A DNA stretch of 5,585 nucleotides from an uncultured bacterium. GTDB lineage: Bacteria > Desulfobacterota > WTBG01. Location: assembly GCA_938024025.1 (NCBI GenBank), contig CALJBY010000327.1:1-5585 (forward strand), read 5' to 3'. Shown one piece after another: positions 1 through 5,393 of this stretch; position 1 is the first letter of the stretch, and every line of letters starts with the position of its first letter. The position numbers were made by a program, and so were the translations under genes. The notes under the pieces were generated by a model. That model ran no database searches. It was given only the letters and a program-made list of their open reading frames with translations, and was not told the DNA's origin.

Positions 1-1309
1 GCCCGGCAAACGTCAGCCCCTTGGTATGCATGGCAAAATCTTCCGATCCCTGTCCAACCTTCTCGGATACCCGCTTAACACCTTCAGCGAGCAGATCACC
101 TAAACCTTCCCGCATACCAATCTTATGAATCATGGTAAGCATCACTTCTTCATTGCCAAAGCGAAGATCTATACCCTCCGTATCCTCCAGCGTCAAAAAA
201 CCTTTCTCAAAACACTCCATGGCAAAGGCTACCGCTACACCTGCTTCAATCGCATCCATCCCATAATCATCACAGAGACGCTCAGCTATAGCTACTGCCC
301 TGATAGAATCAACGCCACAACAGGAACCCAAGGAATAGATATTTTCATATTCAGGCCCCTCAACCAGACAGGTACTGCCGTCCTTTGATTTTACGATACA
401 AAATTTACTGCTGCGAACCGGGCAAGCAAAACAGGCCTTGTCCTTGGCCACGATAGTTTCTCTCATGGTTTCACCACTTAACCCCTGTGCATTTTCAAAA
501 ACCTCTTCCCGCCAATTGTAGCTTCCGAACACACCCAGGGCATTATTAGCATTCACCAGTACCGGTGTACCATAGGAGGGAAGGATTTGAGAGGTAGCGG
601 GATGGCTTCTGAAAACAGTGAGCAACTCATCGGTGAAGGTTTTAAATCTTGACAGATCCGGCACATCAACCGACCCAGATCCGCGAACAACGAGTGCCTT
701 CAGTTTTTTAGACCCCCACACGGCTCCCGTTCCACCACGACCGGTAACACGGCAGCCAAAGGTAATACAGGCAAAGCGATTAAGCAGTTCACCTGCTGGT
801 CCTATGCTGGCCGCATGAATTTCATCAATACCCAGCTCCTCCTTTAACTTTTCCTGCACATCATAGCTCTTCATTCCCCACAGATGGGAGGCTTCCCTGA
901 TTTCCACCATATCATCATCAATCCAGATATAGACAGGCGTTGAAGCCTTACCCTCAATGATGATTCCATCATAACCGGCATATTTTAACTCGGCGCCGAA
1001 ATGACCTCCTGCCGTTCCATGGAAGAAAGAACCCGTAAGGGGAGACTTGCAGTAGGCACCCACACGGGAAGCGGTTGGAATCAAGGTTCCGTTAACCGGA
1101 CCGGTAAGAATAAGTGTTTTATTTTGAGGACTTAAAGGGTCAATGCCGGGTTTTAGCTCATCATAGAGAATGCGGGCGGCAATCCCTGCACCCCCTAAAT
1201 AGTACTCGGCCCACTCCTCTTTCATGGGTTCCAGCCCTATCTTGCCACTGGTAAGGTCGATCCTCAACAACTTACCCGTATATCCCTTAAGCTTAAAATC
1301 AGAAGACAA
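1..1309 (-). CDS. Aldehyde:ferredoxin oxidoreductase family protein (C-terminal part beyond window)
   Basis: The family uses a tungsten or molybdenum bis-pterin cofactor plus one [4Fe-4S] cluster to oxidise aldehydes to carboxylic acids with ferredoxin in the cytoplasm; the substrate here cannot be told. 436 residues are visible of a usual 600-650. The N-terminus KGYTGKLLRIDLTSGK is the conserved family start. It is followed by YLGGAG, an SRVGAYCKSPLTG stretch, GRGGTGAVWGSKKLKA (about residues 190-205, cofactor-binding region), C293-FA-C296, then EGPEYENIYSLGS. The start is TTG at 1309, preceded five bases upstream by a GGGAGG ribosome site (1315-1320); an in-frame TGA lies just before it, so no longer start exists. 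Odd point: the usual CxxCxxxC cluster motif reads C293, C296, S300, with an extra C304. The next gene upstream on the same strand (RseC family) is 383 bp away, so an independent promoter is likely. Family assignment is firm; the exact subfamily is not. Confidence 0.93.
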   Translation of the reverse strand, partial: MSSDFKLKGYTGKLLRIDLTSGKIGLEPMKEEWAEYYLGGAGIAARILYDELKPGIDPLSPQNKTLILTGPVNGTLIPTASRVGAYCKSPLTGSFFHGTAGGHFGAELKYAGYDGIIIEGKASTPVYIWIDDDMVEIREASHLWGMKSYDVQEKLKEELGIDEIHAASIGPAGELLNRFACITFGCRVTGRGGTGAVWGSKKLKALVVRGSGSVDVPDLSRFKTFTDELLTVFRSHPATSQILPSYGTPVLVNANNALGVFGSYNWREEVFENAQGLSGETMRETIVAKDKACFACPVRSSKFCIVKSKDGSTCLVEGPEYENIYSLGSCCGVDSIRAVAIAERLCDDYGMDAIEAGVAVAFAMECFEKGFLTLEDTEGIDLRFGNEEVMLTMIHKIGMREGLGDLLAEGVKRVSEKVGQGSEDFAMHTKGLTFAG

Positions 1310-1314
1310 CGTAA

Positions 1315-1320
1315 CCTCCC
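1315..1320 (-). promoter_or_regulatory. Strong ribosome binding site fixing the TTG start of the AOR gene
   Basis: GGGAGG on the minus strand lies five bases before TTG (1309-1307). It decides for an unusual TTG start, because no in-frame ATG occurs before residue 29 and the conserved N-terminal motif begins before that. Confidence 0.8.
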
Positions 1321-1461
1321 ATCACAATTGTACTATCACCAATAAGTTTTGGCATTATGGATACTTTGAACTCTTTCCCCTCATCAAATGGAAGTCATAT
1401 ATACTAGTTTTCACAATAAAAAGAAAGGACTTTTTTCGAGAAAGTTACCCCCCACAACCAT

Positions 1462-1490
1462 TTTTTAGCTAACCCTTTCTGTTTTATCAA
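1462..1490 (-). promoter_or_regulatory. Weak candidate promoter for the AOR gene
   Basis: On the minus strand, TTGATA (1490-1485) is separated by 17 bp from TAAAAA (1467-1462). This matches the housekeeping consensus at 5/6 and 4/6. It would give a leader of about 145 bases. The stretch is AT-rich, so a chance match is quite possible. The rest of 1321-1500 shows nothing else convincing. Confidence 0.25.
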
Positions 1491-1500
1491 GTGCTTACTT

Positions 1501-1665
1501 GACGACTTCGCAAAAAGCCTGGCTGCCTGCCCGAGCTAACACTCGTGTCGGCCAGGGAGCTCCCTGGCCGAGCGCGGGCAAGGCGGCCAAGCCAGCGTAC
1601 CAGTAAGTACGCCTCATTCCTTCGTATTTGTGCGCCTTGCATCTGAATCTTTTTACTTTGTCGTC
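1501..1665. repeat. Structured intergenic element, MITE/REP-like, with imperfect terminal inverted repeats
   Basis: The ends are GACGAC-N5-AAAAAG (1501-1517) and CTTTTT-N5-GTCGTC (1649-1665), inverted copies of each other matching at 13 of 17 positions. Inside are a GC-rich perfect palindrome (1548-1571), a GCGTAC/GTACGC stem (1595-1600 and 1607-1612) and an outer GCAAGGCG/CGCCTTGC pair (1578-1585 and 1633-1640). No open reading frame is evident. The centre is far more GC-rich than the flanks. From memory, similar sequence (GTACGCCTCATTCC, CGCCTTGCATCTGAA) recurs between genes in sulfate-reducing Desulfobacterota, but this was not checked. It could be a non-autonomous mobile element or a structured repeat. 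It lies between two genes on the minus strand. Confidence 0.6.
1548..1571. repeat. 24-bp perfect palindrome
   Basis: The half-site TCGGCCAGGGAG is followed directly by its exact reverse complement, with no spacer. Pairing breaks at the next base (G1547/G1572), then partly resumes farther out, where GCCTGCCCG faces CGGGCAAGGC with one bulge. No T-run follows on either strand, so it is not a classical intrinsic terminator. Confidence 0.85.
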
Positions 1666-1675
1666 TGATCTTTGA

Positions 1676-1683
1676 CTTTTTAC
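1676..1683. repeat. Second copy of CTTTTTAC next to the structured element
   Basis: CTTTTTAC occurs at 1649-1656, inside the right end of the element, and again at 1676-1683, 27 bp further. The second copy lies in TTTGACTTTTTACGGGACTA, ending about two bases before the RseC-family stop codon. It may be the outer boundary of the same repeat family. Confidence 0.35.
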
Positions 1684-1692
1684 GGGACTATC

Positions 1693-2166
1693 TTACTTTA
1701 CCATTGAACAGGTGCCGCAGTCTTGTTTTCCATCCATTCTGCGAGAAACAACATAGTGGGGATGTACGTTTCTATCGACAAATCTGCTCACACACAAAGA
1801 AAAACAGAAAAAGAGGATCGCAAAGATACCCCCGTACAGATCACTATTGTCTGCTACACCCATCCAAACGGCAAACTGTATGCCGAAGAAACATCCACTA
1901 ATGAGTGCCACAAGAGGAAGGAGTAGTACAAAAAAGAGTGCCCTGAAAAACCCCGGGGAAAAGACCTCGATTACGACTTTCTCACCCACGTGGGCACCAA
2001 TACCATTTTTTGCCTTCACTCTATTTCTTTCGGGCGGCAGATCATCACCAAAGGTTGCGAGTGCACATTTGTGCATACCAGAACAAAAACCGTGGAGTGA
2101 AAGCTGGATATCGGCACTTTCTCCCGAAACAGCAATAACTTCTCCCTGACGATAAAAACTGTTCAT
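1693..2166 (-). CDS. RseC/MucC-family (SoxR-reducing system) membrane protein
   Basis: 157 residues, the usual size of the family. The N-terminal cytoplasmic part has the pattern QGEVIAVSGESADIQL followed by a cysteine region (C28, C34). Two hydrophobic segments follow at about residues 73-95 and 110-127, then a basic cytoplasmic tail ending in DCGTCSMVK. In Escherichia coli, RseC modulates sigma-E activity and belongs to a membrane reducing system for SoxR; in anaerobes the role is less clear. The N-terminal cysteines are spaced C-x5-C, looser than the CxxC-rich cluster of typical RseC. The C-terminal CxxC (C150, C153) is an extra. The ATG at 2166 has an AGGA ribosome site about seven bases upstream. 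It is divergent from the FmdB gene. The family call is good; the function is inferred. Confidence 0.8.
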   Translation of the reverse strand: MNSFYRQGEVIAVSGESADIQLSLHGFCSGMHKCALATFGDDLPPERNRVKAKNGIGAHVGEKVVIEVFSPGFFRALFFVLLLPLVALISGCFFGIQFAVWMGVADNSDLYGGIFAILFFCFSLCVSRFVDRNVHPHYVVSRRMDGKQDCGTCSMVK

Positions 2167-2273
2167 GGTTTTCCTACTATCTCATTTACTGCGCTTGAAG
2201 CTTTCGAAACAGCATCCTGTCTTCAAATAGTCCAGGGCACTACTTAGCGTGCTGCTAGAGTAAGAGCTCGTTT

Positions 2274-2303
2274 ATTATACAAAAATCTATCCCCAAGTTA
2301 CAA
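2274..2303 (-). promoter_or_regulatory. Candidate promoter of the RseC-family gene
   Basis: On the minus strand, TTGTAA (2303-2298) lies 18 bp before a perfect TATAAT (2279-2274). The predicted transcript would start near 2267, giving a leader of about 100 bases. The leader shows no convincing riboswitch or structure. Confidence 0.45.
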
Positions 2304-2352
2304 GAAAAAGATTATCGGCTGAGCGGTATCCCATAAGGGCGGAGAAACAGCA

Positions 2353-2383
2353 TTGTATGGGCACAGCAACAGTGTGCATACAA
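2353..2383. promoter_or_regulatory. Imperfect inverted repeat just upstream of the FmdB promoter (possible operator)
   Basis: TTGTATG (2353-2359) and CATACAA (2377-2383) are exact inverted copies. Inside, after one mismatch, four more pairs (one G-T) can form. It ends five bases before the -35 box at 2389. There is no T-run, so a terminator is unlikely. Its position fits an activator or repressor site, but no regulator can be named. Confidence 0.35.
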
Positions 2384-2388
2384 AATGA

Positions 2389-2417
2389 TTGCGAAAAAGA
2401 GAAATACTTGTTATGAT
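2389..2417 (+). promoter_or_regulatory. Candidate extended -10 promoter of the FmdB gene
   Basis: TTGCGA (2389-2394) lies 17 bp before TATGAT (2412-2417), which is preceded by TGT (extended -10 type). The start site would be near 2424, followed by the GGAGGTG ribosome site at 2431-2437. This rules out in-frame start codons upstream of 2424. Confidence 0.55.
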
Positions 2418-2442
2418 TAGTATAAAAAAGGGAGGTGTTTTG

Positions 2443-2667
2443 ATGCCTATTTACGAATTCCACTGTTCAGGTTGTGGAGAAAATTTCGAAGAACTGGTGA
2501 TGAGTCAAGCAGCAACAATCAACTGTCCGAAGTGTCAGGGCAGTGAGATAAAAAAGCTGATGTCAGCATTTGCCTTCAAAGCTGGTGATAATTTTGTGAG
2601 CAGCTCTGCCAGCAGTGGCTGCGGCTCCTGCTCGACGCATAATTGCGGTACCTGCGGTTCATCATAA
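2443..2667 (+). CDS. FmdB-family zinc-ribbon protein
   Basis: 74 residues with the signature start MPIYEFHCSGCGENFEEL and two zinc-knuckle pairs, C8-x2-C11 and C28-x2-C31, followed by IKKLMSAFAFK. These define the small FmdB/CxxC_CxxC_SSSS family, whose name comes from a putative regulator of formamidase-amidase expression; the molecular role is unsettled. The tail is rich in Ser and Gly and carries four more cysteines as two CxxC pairs (C60, C63, C68, C71), enough for a second metal site; Cys-rich tails are common in the family. The ATG at 2443 is chosen because GGAGGTG sits 5 bases upstream, the family start is MPIYEF, and upstream in-frame starts fall inside the promoter. The hydrolase gene follows after 86 bp without an obvious terminator, so co-transcription is possible. 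Confidence 0.9.
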   Translation: MPIYEFHCSGCGENFEELVMSQAATINCPKCQGSEIKKLMSAFAFKAGDNFVSSSASSGCGSCSTHNCGTCGSS

Positions 2668-2753
2668 TGAGCAACCAGGCCCCAGTTACCACCATGGCCC
2701 AGAGAGAGGTATCCCCATAACGTTACCCAGTCAACTCTTAACGGGAGGTAATA

Positions 2754-3410
2754 ATGCACATTAAATGGTGTGGCCATGCAAGCTTTTTGATCACTTCCGC
2801 TTCAGGAACAAAAATCCTCACCGACCCGTATGAGCCCGGTGGCTATGATGGCGCACTGAGCTATGGAAGCATCCCAGATGAGATAGACATTGCCGTAGTG
2901 AGTCACGACCACCCGGACCATAACTACATTGAGGGTCTTAAAGGTCATCCCCAGGTGGTTAAAGGTGCTGGCAGTCATACAGTTTCTGATATTGCATTCA
3001 AAGGTATTGCCACCTACCATGATACCTCCCACGGCAAGGAAAGGGGCGAAAGTACTATCTTCTGTTTTACCATAGATGGTGTGCGGCTCTGTCACCTTGG
3101 TGATCTTGGACATCCCTTAAGTGCAGAGGCGGTGAATGAGATTGGAGACGTTGATATTTTGATGATTCCTGTGGGTGGTTTTTATACTATCGATGCGACC
3201 GTTGCCACGGAAGTAATGAATACCTTAAATCCCCGCTTGACCATTCCCATGCACTTCAAAACAGAAAAATGTGATTTCCCCATTACGACGGTCGATGATT
3301 TCATTGCCAACAAAACCAACGTTAAACGGTTAGACACAAGTGAGATAGAAGTTACTACAGCAACGCTTCCTTCCTCTACGGAGATAGACCTTCTTACCTT
3401 TGCCCTGTAA
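2754..3410 (+). CDS. Metallo-beta-lactamase-fold hydrolase, UlaG-like (COG2220 type)
   Basis: A 218-residue cytoplasmic protein, full length for this single-domain group. It starts with the typical MHIKWCGHASFLI strand and a TDPY turn. The metal-site residues are visible: S-H51-D-H53-P-D55-H56 (the HxHxDH motif), H89 in the ATYHD stretch, D117 in HLGDLGH, and H167 in IPMHFKT. The PVGGFYTID segment (139-147) is characteristic of this subgroup. All ligands for a two-metal centre are present, so it should be active. The substrate is unknown; relatives include the L-ascorbate-6-phosphate lactonase UlaG, but many are uncharacterised. The GGGAGGT ribosome site (2743-2749) precedes ATG 2754. It may be co-transcribed with the FmdB gene. 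Confident on fold, not on substrate. Confidence 0.9.
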   Translation: MHIKWCGHASFLITSASGTKILTDPYEPGGYDGALSYGSIPDEIDIAVVSHDHPDHNYIEGLKGHPQVVKGAGSHTVSDIAFKGIATYHDTSHGKERGESTIFCFTIDGVRLCHLGDLGHPLSAEAVNEIGDVDILMIPVGGFYTIDATVATEVMNTLNPRLTIPMHFKTEKCDFPITTVDDFIANKTNVKRLDTSEIEVTTATLPSSTEIDLLTFAL

Positions 3411-3445
3411 GCCTACCGGGGACACCTGGAAAACCTGAGACCACT

Positions 3446-3466
3446 AGTTCCGAGTTCCAAGTTGCA
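3446..3466 (+). repeat. Three degenerate heptanucleotide tandem repeats
   Basis: AGTTCCG (3446-3452), AGTTCCA (3453-3459) and AGTTGCA (3460-3466) run head to tail. They directly precede the longer inverted repeat, which also has a 7-bp period. Confidence 0.6.
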
Positions 3467-3474
3467 AGTCTTTA

Positions 3475-3552
3475 CATTTTGGATTTTAGATTGTGGATTT
3501 GGGATTTAAATCAGTTTTGCAATCCGCATTCCAAAATCCGATATCCAAAATG
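3475..3552. repeat. 78-bp imperfect inverted repeat built of heptads
   Basis: Arms of 32 bases (3475-3506 and 3521-3552) match at 25 of 32 positions around a 14-base loop; the outer 10 bases (CATTTTGGAT) are perfect. Each arm is itself a row of heptads: TTTGGAT, TTTAGAT, TGTGGAT, TTGGGAT on the left, and the inverted set ATCCGCA, TTCCAAA, ATCCGAT, ATCCAAA on the right. It lies between the hydrolase gene and the TetR promoter. It could fold in RNA and insulate the two units, but has no classical terminator T-run. The remaining part to 3650 shows only a short direct repeat. Confidence 0.7.
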
Positions 3553-3577
3553 AGTAGCTTCTGGGTCCTGTTTTCCT

Positions 3578-3611
3578 ACTTTAAGGCAATTTAGCTCACT
3601 TTAGGCATTTT
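3578..3611 (+). repeat. Short direct repeat upstream of the TetR promoter
   Basis: ACTTTAAGGCAATTT (3578-3592) and ACTTTAGGCATTTT (3598-3611) start 20 bp apart, about two helical turns, and differ mainly by one or two deleted A residues. They end about 40 bp before the -35 box. Confidence 0.35.
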
Positions 3612-3650
3612 CTTCTTACCTGCCGGACACTGGCCTTACTGAATATAAAC

Positions 3651-3679
3651 TTGCCTCCCTTCCGCTCTTGTGCTATAAT
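3651..3679 (+). promoter_or_regulatory. Strong promoter of the TetR-exporter operon
   Basis: TTGCCT (3651-3656), a 17-bp spacer, and a perfect TATAAT (3674-3679) preceded by TGC (extended -10). Transcription should begin near 3686, leaving a leader of about 24 bases before ATG 3710. The operator at 3678-3697 overlaps the -10 box and the start site. Confidence 0.75.
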
Positions 3680-3697
3680 GTGAATATTAATTCACAT
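3678..3697. promoter_or_regulatory. Probable TetR-family operator (autorepression site)
   Basis: ATGTGAAT and ATTCACAT are perfect inverted 8-bp arms with a 4-bp spacer. The site shares two bases with the -10 hexamer and covers the predicted start of transcription, so a bound dimer would block RNA polymerase. Size and symmetry suit a TetR-family dimer, and the gene just downstream encodes one. That this regulator binds here is inference. Confidence 0.7.
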
Positions 3698-3709
3698 AAT
3701 GGTACAAGC

Positions 3710-4324
3710 ATGGCACAAAAGAAAGGCACTGAAATCAGGCAGGAAGAAATCATTTTAGCTGCGCTCACCCTGGTGGCAAACCAGGGTGTAAAATCAATGA
3801 CCATCGATCGTATTGCCAGCATGGTAGGCATTGTACCTTCCGCGATCTATCGACACTTTACCAGCAAGCGTGCCATCCTTGAGGCAGTACTGGGCATGAT
3901 CGGTGAGCGGATGAAAAAGAATATCATCGCCGCAGTTGAAGAGAATAATAATTCACTTGAATCCATTAGAAGTGTGCTCATGCGCCAAGTTCAGCTGATC
4001 ATGGAATTCAGTGCAATACCACAAATTCTCTTTTCGGAAGAGGTGTACCGGGAAAATCTGGACCTCAAGGAAAAACTGTACACCATGATTAAGGGTTTCC
4101 TGAGTACGCTCCAAGCGGTAATCGAACGCGGGCAGCAAGAAGGAAGGATACGTACCGACATGGAGGCGGAACGGATTGCCATTATGTTCCTGGGGCTCTT
4201 TCAGCCAGCGGCCTTCATCTATCACTTGAGTGATGGCAGATTCGATATCGTAAAACAGGTTGACACAACCTGGAAGATGTTCAGCAAAGCCATTCAACAA
4301 CCCACAACGGCACCCAAACCCTAG
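3710..4324 (+). CDS. TetR/AcrR-family transcriptional regulator, CecR-like by context
   Basis: 204 residues. The N-terminal DNA-binding domain is typical: helix 1 QEEIILAALTLVANQG (11-26), then the helix-turn-helix TIDRIASMVGIVPSAIYRHF (31-50) followed by TSK. The rest is the helical ligand-binding and dimer domain, diverged as usual; the ligand is unknown. ATG 3710 is chosen because the next in-frame start upstream (TTG 3668) lies before the -10 box and cannot be in the transcript. There is no good ribosome site before 3710, which is odd and suggests weak translation of the repressor. The adaptor gene starts 12 bases after the stop. In E. coli the TetR regulator CecR precedes ybhGFSR in the same order, so this protein most likely represses its own exporter operon and responds to an exported compound. 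Confidence 0.88.
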   Translation: MAQKKGTEIRQEEIILAALTLVANQGVKSMTIDRIASMVGIVPSAIYRHFTSKRAILEAVLGMIGERMKKNIIAAVEENNNSLESIRSVLMRQVQLIMEFSAIPQILFSEEVYRENLDLKEKLYTMIKGFLSTLQAVIERGQQEGRIRTDMEAERIAIMFLGLFQPAAFIYHLSDGRFDIVKQVDTTWKMFSKAIQQPTTAPKP

Positions 4325-4330
4325 AAGGAA
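4324..4330 (+). promoter_or_regulatory. Ribosome binding site of the adaptor gene
   Basis: GAAGGAA starts on the last base of the TetR stop codon and lies six bases before ATG 4337. The regulator and adaptor are therefore closely coupled on one transcript. Confidence 0.65.
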
Positions 4331-4336
4331 AACATC

Positions 4337-5314
4337 ATGAACTCCACAACGAAACACCTGGCAATCTGTATCACCTGTCTTAGTTTCCTGTTCGGTGCAT
4401 GTAGTAGGGATACTGCCAACCTGATCCAATCCACGGGAACCATTGAAGGAACCGAGGTTGACATCAGAACAGAAGCAGCAGGCATCATCCAATCTCTCCA
4501 TTTTGATGAGGGTGACTGGGTACAGCAGGGAGATATACTCGCGGAGATTGACCGTGAAAAAAAAGAGATCGAGCTTGCCCAGGCAAAAGCCCGATTGGCT
4601 GAGACTGAAGCACAGTTAACCTTGCTGATCAAAGGGTTACGGGATAAAGAAGTGGAACGGGTACGGGAGACCTTTTTGGAATCCCAGGTGCTGCTCAAAG
4701 ACAGTGAACGGGAGTACAAACGCATACAAAAGCTTTTTGATGAAGGGGTTATTGATCTCGGATCACGGGACAAGGCGGAAGCTGCTTACGAGTCGGCTCA
4801 AAAACGATACGAGATAGCCAGGAAAAACTATGAAATTGCCAAGGAGGGGTCACGAAAAGAAGAGATACAGGCTGGAGAGGCTGTTAAAGAAGCTGCAGAG
4901 GCCCAGGTAAAGCTGATCGAAAGGCAACTAAAAGATGCTACCATAACCATCCCCTTACATGGTGTCATCAGTGAACGCTATGTAGAGGTGGGAGAATTTG
5001 TATCGGTCGGGAGTCTCATGGCAACGGTCATCGATCTCAAACATGTGTGGGTTATGGCCTATGTATCGGAGATAAATCTGGGGAAAGTTAAACTGGGACA
5101 GGAAGGGAAGGTGCACGTTGATTCTTTTCCTGCAAAAGAGTTTATCGGAAAGGTTACCTATATCTCTCCTGAGGCAGAATTTACTCCCAAAAATATTCAA
5201 ACCAAGGAAGAACGGGTGAAGTTAGTCTTTGGCGTAAAAATCGAGTTGGACAATCCCGATCAAGAGCTTAAACTCGGTATGCCCGCCGATGCCATACTTG
5301 AGTTGGACAAATAA
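4337..5314 (+). CDS. HlyD-family periplasmic adaptor lipoprotein, YbhG-like
   Basis: 325 residues, similar to E. coli YbhG. A hydrophobic signal (8-21) ends in LFGAC with C22 as the likely lipidated cysteine, so the mature protein would be a membrane-anchored periplasmic lipoprotein. First lipoyl half: GTIEGTEVDIRTEAAGII to LAEID (34-72). A long charged alpha-helical hairpin (about 74-199), rich in Lys, Glu and Ala, is the coiled coil that meets an outer-membrane channel or extends the tunnel. Second lipoyl half: DATITIPLHGVI onward (200-235). The beta-barrel and membrane-proximal domains follow from HVWVMAYVSE (236) to the end. The segment SPEAEFTPKNIQTKEER (277-293) is a hallmark shared with YbhG. 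It should link the ABC pump encoded next to an envelope exit. Substrate unknown; drugs or toxic small molecules are the family's usual cargo. Confidence 0.9.
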   Translation: MNSTTKHLAICITCLSFLFGACSRDTANLIQSTGTIEGTEVDIRTEAAGIIQSLHFDEGDWVQQGDILAEIDREKKEIELAQAKARLAETEAQLTLLIKGLRDKEVERVRETFLESQVLLKDSEREYKRIQKLFDEGVIDLGSRDKAEAAYESAQKRYEIARKNYEIAKEGSRKEEIQAGEAVKEAAEAQVKLIERQLKDATITIPLHGVISERYVEVGEFVSVGSLMATVIDLKHVWVMAYVSEINLGKVKLGQEGKVHVDSFPAKEFIGKVTYISPEAEFTPKNIQTKEERVKLVFGVKIELDNPDQELKLGMPADAILELDK

Positions 5315-5376
5315 CTTAACGTCAACGGGAAAATATCCTGGAGCGTGTGATACGCCTTACTAACAATGCCAGCAAT

Positions 5377-5383
5377 AGGGAGG
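5377..5383 (+). promoter_or_regulatory. Ribosome binding site of the ABC ATPase gene
   Basis: AGGGAGG lies 10 bases before GTG 5394, 13 before GTG 5397 and 16 before ATG 5400. The spacing favours a GTG start over the ATG. Confidence 0.65.
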
Positions 5384-5393
5384 ACTGCCACCT

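Noticed and set aside
125..388. 87-codon plus-strand frame
   Set aside because: It is antisense to the AOR-family gene, whose minus-strand frame is unbroken and well matched.
1418..1435. AAAAAG-N6-CTTTTT hairpin as a terminator
   Set aside because: The stem is only A-T rich with a single G-C pair, too weak for intrinsic termination, and it lies in the leader of the AOR gene.
1847..2149. 100-codon plus-strand frame
   Set aside because: It is antisense to the RseC-family gene and low in complexity, with no recognisable domain.
2389..2442. Longer FmdB start with 18 extra residues
   Set aside because: The stretch overlaps the -35 and -10 boxes, and the family start MPIYEF with its ribosome site begins at 2443.
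2802..3113. 103-codon minus-strand frame
   Set aside because: It lies inside the hydrolase gene, which has all its metal ligands on the plus strand.
3446..3552. CRISPR array
   Set aside because: The repeats are 7-mers without spacers and are degenerate, not 24-37-bp repeats with unique spacers.
3668..3709. Longer TetR start at TTG 3668
   Set aside because: It lies upstream of the -10 box of the only good promoter, and the extra 14 residues cover the operator.
3953..4501. 182-codon open frame on the minus strand
   Set aside because: It is antisense to the TetR and adaptor genes, both clearly recognised; its translation looks like no known protein.
4321..4773. 150-codon minus-strand frame, rich in Ser and Arg
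   Set aside because: It is a shadow of the adaptor's coiled-coil coding sequence with biased composition and no family match that I can recognise.
5343..5355. GCGT-N5-ACGC hairpin between adaptor and ATPase
   Set aside because: It has only four base pairs and no T-run, so it is not supported as a terminator or attenuator.
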